From NCBI GenBank assembly GCA_030748575.1, contig JASMLR010000011.1, positions 1 through 64,000 on the forward strand: 64,000 nucleotides of DNA. The letters are read 5' to 3'. Numbering within the stretch: the first letter of the stretch is position 1; each line of letters opens with the position of its first letter. Origin of the DNA: Phycisphaerales bacterium (lineage in GTDB: Bacteria; Planctomycetota; Phycisphaerae; Phycisphaerales; SM1A02). A program made the position numbers and the translations under genes. The notes beneath the pieces are model-generated. The model made no database searches. It saw nothing but the letters and a program-made list of their open reading frames with translations, and was not told the DNA's origin. Of this stretch, positions 15,660 to 22,896 are shown piece after piece.

Positions 15660-18296
15660 CTACTTCTCAATCAGCCGGATGGCGGTGGGGAAGGGGTCCG
15701 CCGCGCCCCGGACCAACGTTGCGAGTCGCTGGGTCAAAGCGGTTGGCCCTGGCGGGGCTTCCAGGGTGGCGAGCGCCAACTCGGCAGCGGCTCTGTCTCC
15801 GGCTCGAATGGCGGCGGCCAGTGCCGAGGCACCCTCGGCGGACGACCCCTCGTCCGGTGTCGTCCAGACATTCACGACGCCGTCCCTGCCCACGACCTGC
15901 AGCGGTCCGACTTCAATCAGCGGCACGGTTTCGCCGGCTGCGCGGCACGTCCGGTTGTCGACGAGAATGGACGTGCCGAGCTGCTTGTTGGCCGACTCCA
16001 GCCTCGCCGCGAGATTGGCGACGTCTCCGATCACCGTGTAGTCGTTGAGGTTCGGCGGGGCGCCGCAATCGCCAACGAGTGCCTCGCCAGTCGCAATCCC
16101 GATGCGAAGGCCCACCCTGGGCAGATGGTCTTCCAATCGCGTGTTGATCCGGCTCATGAACGCCTGACAGTCCAGGGCGGCGCGAATCGCCAGCGTGCCC
16201 TGATCGGGCTGCTCGCCAAAGGCCGACCAGAACGCCAGAAACCCGTCGCCGAGAAACTTGTTGAGGTAGGCCTTCTGGTCGGTCACGCATTCGGTCAGAC
16301 CGACCATGCATCGGTTGAGCAGTCCGACCGTCTCTTCGGGCCCGAGTCGCTCGCTGATGCCTGTAAACCCGGCGAGGTCACCGAACATCACGCACACTTC
16401 TCGCCGGACGCCACGCATGCTCAGGGCATCCGGGTCGCGGGCCAACTCGTCCACAAGCGCCGCCGGAACGCGGGCCCGAAACTGCCTGGTGACGCGGTGT
16501 TTCTCACGCTGGACGAGCACGGCGCGAACGCTCGTGCCGCTCGCCCAGGACAGCGTGATGGCGACCAGCGGGGAGGCCGCGGGCAGCACCAGGCCGAAGC
16601 GGCCGAACAGCAGCACCAACAGGCCCGTCCACGCCCCGAGAACGATGATGGCGGCCGCCGTGCCCGGCCACGGTCCGAGCGCCGCGACGAGCAGCGCAAC
16701 GATCAGACCGAGTATGGCTGCAGAGGCGGGTGACCACCATCGAGGGCCTTCGCGCAGCACGCGGTTCTGCAGAATCATGTCCGCAACGGCCGCGTGCACC
16801 ATGACTCCGGGTGTTCGCGGGCCGGCTGCCGTTGGAACGAAGTCCGCGATGGTGCCGGTGGCGGTCCAGCCTATGAAGACGAGCCGCCCTTCGACGGCCG
16901 CGGTGAGTGTTGCTTCGGACGCTTCAATGCCTGTGGCAATCGCGGCAATGTCCTCGTCCAGAAGTCGCCAGTTGAACATCTGGGTGTAGGCGGCGATCGT
17001 CGCGTCATCCAGGCCGTCGGTGGCGGCGTCGAGTGACGCCCGGTCGGTGATGCCATCGAGCGAGAACTCGAGTTCGCCTCGCACTTCATCCAGCAGGCCT
17101 GGGTCGCTCCAGTCGGTGACCTCCGGCACATCGCCGCCTCGAACAACCTGCAATACCGAGCGGGTGATTTCCGCTCGAGCGGCTTGCTGCGATTCAAGTT
17201 CCCGGCGTGCCCGAGCCAGTTCGACGATTTCGCCGATGGAGAGATGCCCGGCAAACCGCGGGTCGTCGGCATGGCGACGATGGAGGTCGGGCCACTCCAT
17301 GCCCATGTCGCCACGCGGCCAGCACACGGTCATGGCGCCATCACTGAGCGGAACCTCCACGTCGCCAATCACGACCATGTCCGGCGAGACGTCCAACTGG
17401 CCCGCTGTGCCGAGGTGGTGCATGGCTGCCGCCACGCCGAGCGAGGGCACGATGCGTCCGTCGCCCACGGGTTGCGTGGGGACCATGTGGCGAATGCCAC
17501 CGTCCCGGCTCCGCCTCACGATGTGTACGTAGCCCGAGCCGCCTGCTGCTTCCCCCAGCGTGGCAAGCGGGAAGCGATCACCGGCTGATCCCGGGTGCTG
17601 CGAGTCGCCGGGCAAGGTTCCCGGAAGCGCGCGTCTGCCGTGCTGCTGGCGGTGCGCCGCTGTAATGAGGGGCTCCAGTTGGCCCTGAAGCGGCCCGGCG
17701 GCGGCTCGAAGTTCTTCGGGCGTTGCGTGCGCGGCTGAGGTAAAGACGGCCTGCCGCCGGAGCAGGAGCAGGGTGTCGGCAATGGCGTCAGCCGCCTGCG
17801 GCATCGTGTCGGCGGGGTTGGCTGACAGGTCCCCCCGCAGCACCGCAAGGGCGGCCTCAAGTTGCTCCGGTGTTCCGCCCGCCGAGGCCCAGCGGTGCGC
17901 AAGTTCGTCGGGCATCAGCAGGACGCCCAGAATGTCGCTCGGCCTCAGGGCCGCAGCGAGCGCTTCGTCTTCGTGTGGGTCGCGGACCCGCGGGTCGGCA
18001 AAGTCCAGATCGATGGCCACGGTTCTGGCGCCAGCCCGGTGCAACTCGTCAAGGGCATCCGCGACAGCCGTACGTGGCCACGGCCAGCCGCCGAGCCGCT
18101 CAAGTGCCCAGTCGTCGATGTCCACCATCACGATGTCGCTGGACATTGGCTCGGCGTTCCGAGGCAGCCACGCCTGCTCAAGGTCGAGCATGCGTTGATT
18201 CCACCCGACAAACCCGCCCGCGCCGTCGATGAGAACGACGAGCAGGGTTGCGAGTAGGGCCCAGATCAGGATTTGGGGGTCGGCTTTACGAATCAC
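15660..18296 (-). CDS. CHASE2-domain class III adenylate/guanylate cyclase
   Basis: 878 residues. An N-terminal membrane anchor (about 9-28) is followed by a large extracytoplasmic CHASE2 sensor (about 50-510; begins IVMVDIDDWALERLGGWPWPR). Three transmembrane helices (about 515-590) and a class III cyclase domain (about 630-810) complete it. Metal-binding Asp640 (MFGDLAGFT) and Asp684 (FLGDGFLAFW) are present. So are the Lys before FLGDG, the Asp of NDYTVIGD and the Asn/Arg of ANLAARLE, so it should be active, probably as an adenylate cyclase. It follows the FecR-domain gene by 16 bases. CHASE2 cyclases next to FecR proteins are a known pairing. Likely role: sensing an envelope signal and making cAMP. 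Confidence 0.92.
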   Translation of the reverse strand: MIRKADPQILIWALLATLLVVLIDGAGGFVGWNQRMLDLEQAWLPRNAEPMSSDIVMVDIDDWALERLGGWPWPRTAVADALDELHRAGARTVAIDLDFADPRVRDPHEDEALAAALRPSDILGVLLMPDELAHRWASAGGTPEQLEAALAVLRGDLSANPADTMPQAADAIADTLLLLRRQAVFTSAAHATPEELRAAAGPLQGQLEPLITAAHRQQHGRRALPGTLPGDSQHPGSAGDRFPLATLGEAAGGSGYVHIVRRSRDGGIRHMVPTQPVGDGRIVPSLGVAAAMHHLGTAGQLDVSPDMVVIGDVEVPLSDGAMTVCWPRGDMGMEWPDLHRRHADDPRFAGHLSIGEIVELARARRELESQQAARAEITRSVLQVVRGGDVPEVTDWSDPGLLDEVRGELEFSLDGITDRASLDAATDGLDDATIAAYTQMFNWRLLDEDIAAIATGIEASEATLTAAVEGRLVFIGWTATGTIADFVPTAAGPRTPGVMVHAAVADMILQNRVLREGPRWWSPASAAILGLIVALLVAALGPWPGTAAAIIVLGAWTGLLVLLFGRFGLVLPAASPLVAITLSWASGTSVRAVLVQREKHRVTRQFRARVPAALVDELARDPDALSMRGVRREVCVMFGDLAGFTGISERLGPEETVGLLNRCMVGLTECVTDQKAYLNKFLGDGFLAFWSAFGEQPDQGTLAIRAALDCQAFMSRINTRLEDHLPRVGLRIGIATGEALVGDCGAPPNLNDYTVIGDVANLAARLESANKQLGTSILVDNRTCRAAGETVPLIEVGPLQVVGRDGVVNVWTTPDEGSSAEGASALAAAIRAGDRAAAELALATLEAPPGPTALTQRLATLVRGAADPFPTAIRLIEK

Positions 18297-18312
18297 GCTG
18301 CGGGGCAGCGTA

Positions 18313-19863
18313 TCACGGACACCATGGACAATCGTCGGGCGGCAGCGCGAGATTGCCCTGTGCGTTCTGCGGGTGCTGAAGCCCCTGCCCGTACGCCGTG
18401 AGGCCGGGTTGCCCGTAGTAGTCGTTGTAGATCACGTAGTTCATGGCGTTTGCAAACGCCTCGCGGCACACTTCGATCTTCTCACCGTTCTCGTTGAACG
18501 TCGTGACACAGAACTCGTTGACGATCGAGAGCATGGCGCGGAGATCCTCCGATCCAGTGAACGGCTGTCCGCTCCACTGTTCGTCGCCATAGTTGAGAAT
18601 GGCGCCGTACATCTCAGGAAGAACCGAATCGCCGTTGGCCAGTTCGGTTCCGAACGGGATGACCAGAAACGGCCCGGCGTTCTCGCCCTCGCCGAGGTCT
18701 TCGATGTACTGGGCCCGAGACGAGTCGAACCACCCGTTATGCCAGAGACCTTCGGCGTCCTGATGCCGCGTGTCGTGAAAGAGCGCCCCTTCAAAGACTG
18801 ACGCAATGCGGTGCCCGCCCGAATCGTACGGGTCGACGCTTGAAGGCACGTACTGGAGTTTCATGTCCCAGTACAAACCCGTCGCGACGGCGCCGCGGTC
18901 CTCGGGAAGCACAACGCCATTCGGGCCGAAGTACCACGAGAACCCGTCCTGAAGGAACGGGTCACCGAACTCCTCCTCCAGGATCTCGTCGTTGATCGCC
19001 TGCTGCTGGTCGGCAAGGAGTACGCGAACGGATTGGTTGATCGGGTCTCCGCTGGAAACGGCTTGTGTTGTCTGGTCCGGAGCGTCCTCGCGATCCTGAG
19101 ATTCAGTGGCCTGAAGCGGAGCTGGCCCAGCGCTTTCGAACGCCTGCGCTGCGGCTGGATCCGGCGAGCGTTCTGTTGACATCGCCTCGCCCGACATCAT
19201 GTGGGCGATCTTGCTTCCGTAGTACCGCATGGCGATGGCGTTCATGGCATTGGACCGCGAGCCAAAGATCTGCGTTCCCTGCAGGGCGTTGTGTGACACT
19301 GCCATGCCCGTGCCGCGGACGGCCAGAGCGCCGGCGGGAGTGAGGACGGAAAAGTCGTTCGTCAAGCCCACCTTGCCGACCTGAACATCGGTTCTGCCTC
19401 GCTGCACCTGGACCGTGGTCCGGAGCGTGTCGCCAGCATGCACCATCTGGGGAAGTGTGACGCGGCTTCCGCTGTCAACCAGAATGGTCGCGTTGATGCC
19501 CACGCGAAGCATCATGAATGATCGAAGTCCCGTGCGGATCATGGCGCCGGGTTGAAGGACGTGGTCCTTTGCGGCAGCAGTCCAGTCGGCCTCTGCGTTC
19601 GGGCGCCACTGCACCTTGCCCTCCACCTCCATGACGACGGCGCGAAGGACGCGTGTTTCGCCCTCGGGCAGTTCCTTTGCTGCTTCGAGCGCGATGGCTT
19701 TGAGCGCGGCAAGGCGTTGCTGGATGGACTGCCTTGCTGAGGGGGCGTCCGGCTGCAGCGTCGCCTGCGGCGTGGCTGTTTCGATGGGGGCATTGTCCTG
19801 GGCGGCGGCGGTCGCGGCGAGGGCAAGTATGCAGAGCGGGGTCACGAGGGGTCGATGGGTCAT
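18313..19863 (-). CDS. Secreted FecR-domain protein
   Basis: 516 residues. A signal peptide (about 1-21, ending AAAQ) is followed by a FecR-type domain at about 70-200: VEGKVQWRPN, then LQPGAMIRTGLRSFMMLRV, then VQRGRTDVQVG and VLTPAGALAVRGTGMAV. The C-terminal half (about 280-510) is Asp/Tyr/Trp-rich with no family I know and ends in a Cys pair (DDCPWCP). The ATG overlaps the stop of the upstream lipoprotein gene (ATGA). FecR-like proteins relay signals from outer-membrane partners; here the partners encoded in the same operon are an outer-membrane barrel, a lipoprotein and the CHASE2 cyclase. The idea that it is the periplasmic input to the cyclase is inference from this order. Confidence 0.85.
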   Translation of the reverse strand: MTHRPLVTPLCILALAATAAAQDNAPIETATPQATLQPDAPSARQSIQQRLAALKAIALEAAKELPEGETRVLRAVVMEVEGKVQWRPNAEADWTAAAKDHVLQPGAMIRTGLRSFMMLRVGINATILVDSGSRVTLPQMVHAGDTLRTTVQVQRGRTDVQVGKVGLTNDFSVLTPAGALAVRGTGMAVSHNALQGTQIFGSRSNAMNAIAMRYYGSKIAHMMSGEAMSTERSPDPAAAQAFESAGPAPLQATESQDREDAPDQTTQAVSSGDPINQSVRVLLADQQQAINDEILEEEFGDPFLQDGFSWYFGPNGVVLPEDRGAVATGLYWDMKLQYVPSSVDPYDSGGHRIASVFEGALFHDTRHQDAEGLWHNGWFDSSRAQYIEDLGEGENAGPFLVIPFGTELANGDSVLPEMYGAILNYGDEQWSGQPFTGSEDLRAMLSIVNEFCVTTFNENGEKIEVCREAFANAMNYVIYNDYYGQPGLTAYGQGLQHPQNAQGNLALPPDDCPWCP

Positions 19864-20516
19864 TCGTTGTTCTCACCTTCCCCGGCACGCTCGTCCTGGT
19901 CCGAGTCTGGCTCGGAAGGGGGAGCGGCCGGTGTGCCGGGCGACGCGTCCGTAGGCGGCGCTGGCGGCACCGCCGCCTGGGCCGCGCGAGCAGCCCAGGC
20001 GTGATCGATGGCCTGCCGTTGCTCGACGGCGCCGAGCAACGCAATGAATTCGGCCCCACTCAGGGCCTCGTGCTCAGTTATGCCGGGAATCAGTCCCATG
20101 TGAACCAGTTCTCTGGTTGCGTAGCGAGAATTCAGCCCGAAAATCCGCATGGACAGGCCACCCTGCACATCCAGAATGTGGCAGACACAGACCGCAATGA
20201 AGCCCATCTGGGCCGATTCCGTGGCTGGAGGCGGGGTTTCGGTGAGCCAGCCGGCTTCCCGCGCGGCCTGAATCCGGGCGTCCCACCCGTCTGCGTGTGG
20301 CTCGCGGCCTGCGAGCAGAAGGAGTCCGTGCAGGGCGTCGTCATTGGTTGTGACGGGCTGCGTCTCCAATGCGTCCCAGAAGTCCAGCGAGTCGTCGGCC
20401 TCTGGAAATGCCGCCGCGGCCGGGGTGTCGAGCGTCGTGCGAGTCGACAGGCCGCATCCCGCCGAAAGTGCGGCTGCGCACAGGACGGAGGTGAGCAGGG
20501 CGCACTCAGAACGCAT
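19860..20516 (-). CDS. Lipoprotein, unknown
   Basis: 218 residues. The lipobox is LSAGC at about 15-19, so it is a predicted lipoprotein. The mature part is Ala/Glu-rich with a compact middle section (IAVCVCHILDVQGGLSMRIFGLN) and a Pro/Asp/Glu-rich tail (about 175-215). I recognise no family. The ATG at 20516 has a GGAGG site eight bases upstream that lies inside the 3' end of the preceding barrel gene, and the start overlaps that gene by 11 bases. Its stop overlaps the FecR gene start by four. Such linkage argues that it works with the barrel and the FecR protein in one envelope assembly. Confidence 0.75.
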   Translation of the reverse strand: MRSECALLTSVLCAAALSAGCGLSTRTTLDTPAAAAFPEADDSLDFWDALETQPVTTNDDALHGLLLLAGREPHADGWDARIQAAREAGWLTETPPPATESAQMGFIAVCVCHILDVQGGLSMRIFGLNSRYATRELVHMGLIPGITEHEALSGAEFIALLGAVEQRQAIDHAWAARAAQAAVPPAPPTDASPGTPAAPPSEPDSDQDERAGEGENNE

Positions 20517-21966
20517 AGCTGATGCCTCCGTACATGAACTGCCGGACGTTGTCGCTCGGTGCCGGGTTGCCGAGATTGGGCACAAAGAGTCCGTATCGGA
20601 AGTTGAAACTGACATCGCTGGTGATGCGCCAGTCGAGTCGAAGGTCGCATTCCCAGCCGACGAATCTGCTGGACGTGGACGGCGCCGAGATGGGCGCGTT
20701 GGTCGACGTCTTGCCCAGCAGGAAGAAATCTGCGCCGATTCGGAAGTCGTCCGGCCGTCGCGGATTGATGGGAATCCCCGTGCTGGCGCCGACGCGGGCC
20801 ATGAGCAGATTGGTCATGCTCGGTGCCAGGGCAAGTCCCGTATTGATGTACCCGAGGCTGTTGAATGCGTTGTCCGGCGATCCCGGCCAGTTGCCGCCGA
20901 TGGTGCCGCTGCTTGAGAGTCGATCGCCGTCTCCGGTACCGAAGCCGAGCGTGGCTTCGAACCTGGTCATCTGCGGGTCTCGCAGCAGGTAGACGAGGTT
21001 GAGTACTCCGGCCCAGGCATCGATGGTCTCTTGTGTCTGGGTCGGGCCAGCCGGCGTGACGATGGGCGTTGACGTGCCGGTGCCCGACTCGTGGCACACT
21101 TCAAGCGTGTACAGAAACTGGTTGCCAATCGAGCCGTCTGTGCCGAAGGAGAGGTACTGCGAGTCGTAGGCAAATTGTGTGGGACCGAAGAAGGGCAGTA
21201 CGACATTGTCGTCGTTGTGATCGGTCTGTACGAAGTAGGACACAAACGGCGAGAGTTCCGGGGCGATCTCGTACTGCCCGCGAATCGCCCAGATGTGCCT
21301 GTTGGTATCTGTGTCGTAGTTGGGGCGGCTGACATCGAAGTCATACAGCCCACTCCGTGCCGATACGCCCACGATGCTCTCGAATGACAGAGCCTCCCAC
21401 TCGGCTCGCATCTTCGCCCCGTAGATGTCGTTGCTCCAGACCAACCCAGAGTTCCAGGTGACGAACTGCCGGCCGGCGCGGATGTTGAAGTCGAACGGGC
21501 CCGCCGATCCCTCGTTGGAACGCTGCCAGTCGCCGAGATCAAACTGGTACCAGTACCGGTTGCCGATTGGGTCAAGCCAGCCGTTGTTGCTGTTGTCGCT
21601 GTTGTAGTACTGGTTGTAGAGGAACCGCAGGTTGCCGAACACGCGGTGCCCACCTGCGGCGGTTGCCTGCAGATAGACGTTCGCTTCATAGGTCCGCAGT
21701 CCGTAAGGCTGGTAGTCCGCGCCGTCCAGCTTTGCCCAACCGAAACGAAGTGACGCGCCGTAGTCCAGTGTGAGTTGCTCGCCGAACGTCTGGCCTCGAT
21801 GGTCGGAGAGGCGGCGCTCGATCTCGGCATCGAGCATCTCCTGCTCGATGCGGTTCAGCAACGCTGTTTCGCGGTTCTGAGCGGCGGCCTGTGTGGTCGC
21901 CGCTGCCATGGCCATCAACAGCGTCGTGGCGGCCAGACTCCGGAGGAGCGGTTGAAGTGGTCGCAC
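20506..21966 (-). CDS. Outer-membrane beta-barrel protein (alginate-export/porin-like)
   Basis: 486 residues, starting at a GTG with AGGAGG four bases upstream. A signal peptide (about 1-29, ending AAAQ) and a short helical segment (ETALLNRIEQEMLDAEIERRL) are followed by alternating aromatic-rich strands over about 400 residues. It ends in a terminal Phe (GGISYAF), as in outer-membrane barrels recognised by BamA. Segments such as WAKLDGADYQPYGLRTYEANVYLQA and FNIRAGRQFVTWNSGLVWSNDIYG resemble alginate-export-type barrels. It is the first gene of a five-gene minus-strand operon with a lipoprotein, FecR protein, cyclase and phosphatase. The solute is unknown. Confidence 0.78.
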   Translation of the reverse strand: MRPLQPLLRSLAATTLLMAMAAATTQAAAQNRETALLNRIEQEMLDAEIERRLSDHRGQTFGEQLTLDYGASLRFGWAKLDGADYQPYGLRTYEANVYLQATAAGGHRVFGNLRFLYNQYYNSDNSNNGWLDPIGNRYWYQFDLGDWQRSNEGSAGPFDFNIRAGRQFVTWNSGLVWSNDIYGAKMRAEWEALSFESIVGVSARSGLYDFDVSRPNYDTDTNRHIWAIRGQYEIAPELSPFVSYFVQTDHNDDNVVLPFFGPTQFAYDSQYLSFGTDGSIGNQFLYTLEVCHESGTGTSTPIVTPAGPTQTQETIDAWAGVLNLVYLLRDPQMTRFEATLGFGTGDGDRLSSSGTIGGNWPGSPDNAFNSLGYINTGLALAPSMTNLLMARVGASTGIPINPRRPDDFRIGADFFLLGKTSTNAPISAPSTSSRFVGWECDLRLDWRITSDVSFNFRYGLFVPNLGNPAPSDNVRQFMYGGISYAF

Positions 21967-22114
21967 GAGACCTCCTCTCGTGAAACGCGTGGAAGAGGAC
22001 GCCCAGCCGGACCATCCCTGGCCGCCGGTCGCATCCTGGAATGCGTTCCGCCGAAGTCTACCAATCAGGAGCTTTCGTTGGCACGAATGCGTGGTTCATG
22101 CGAACATGGCGGGC

Positions 22115-22834
22115 ATGAGAATGATCGTCACAGGTGTGGGAGACGCGTTCAGCGTCCAGTCGTTCGGATCCAGCAGCGTGGTGGAGGCTCCGACGGGCCT
22201 GGTGGCCATCGACTGCCCAGGGCATGCTCTGGCCATGTATGACGCGGCATCGCGTGGTAGTGGCGTACCCATCAGGGTCGACCGCATCGACGACATTCTG
22301 CTCACGCACCTGCACGGCGACCACAGCAACGGCCTGGAGGCCATCGGATTCATGCGGCGGTTTCTGGGCGATGCCCCGAGACGTCCCCGGGTTCATGCAC
22401 TTCCGGAGGTCATCGACAGGCTCTGGGAGAAGCTGGCGCCGGGTATGGATGGCAACGGAAACGGGCTTGAAGACTACTTCGACCCGATGCCGTTGGAGCC
22501 CGGGAAGCCGCGTCGCGTCGCGGGGCTGGAAGTGGAGTGTCGGCGAGCGCGGCACTCGATCCCGACCGCCGGGTTCCTCATCGCTGACGACGCGGGCAGC
22601 ATCGGGTGGTCTGGAGACACCGAGTTTGAGCAGGCCCATATCGACTGGCTCTCTCAGGCGTCCATCATCGTGCATGAGTGCGGGGAGCAGTTCAAACATA
22701 CGGCGTGGACCGAGCTGGACGGGCTGCCCGAGGCTGTCAAGGCGAGGGTGCGGCTCATCCATATTCCGGATGGCACGACGACGCCCGAGGGCCCCATGCG
22801 ACCCCTGGCTCAGGGCGAGATCCTCGAGCCCTGA
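22115..22834 (+). CDS. Metallo-beta-lactamase-fold hydrolase (RNase Z-like)
   Basis: 239 residues. The zinc motif THLHGDHSNGLE has His65, His67, Asp69 and His70. A later GWSGDTEFE supplies the bridging Asp, IIVHECGEQ another His and LIHIPDGTT the last, so both metal sites look complete. The early segment VTGVGDAFSVQSFGSSSVVEAP is of the RNase Z/PhnP-like branch. Substrates in this branch range from tRNA 3' ends to cyclic phosphodiesters, and the sequence does not decide. Three nearby ATGs (22106, 22115, 22121) are possible starts; none has a good ribosome site. It is 62 bases upstream of gcvP in the same direction and may share its transcript. Confidence 0.8.
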   Translation: MRMIVTGVGDAFSVQSFGSSSVVEAPTGLVAIDCPGHALAMYDAASRGSGVPIRVDRIDDILLTHLHGDHSNGLEAIGFMRRFLGDAPRRPRVHALPEVIDRLWEKLAPGMDGNGNGLEDYFDPMPLEPGKPRRVAGLEVECRRARHSIPTAGFLIADDAGSIGWSGDTEFEQAHIDWLSQASIIVHECGEQFKHTAWTELDGLPEAVKARVRLIHIPDGTTTPEGPMRPLAQGEILEP

Positions 22835-22896
22835 GCTGCGGCTCGACTACAATGCGTCCTTCCGGTGGCAGGACGTTTGAGAAGGACACACGCCGC

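Noticed and set aside
14624-16733. Two long plus-strand frames inside the phosphatase and cyclase genes
   Set aside because: The sense (minus) strand has intact catalytic motifs of both enzymes; the opposite frames lack any domain.
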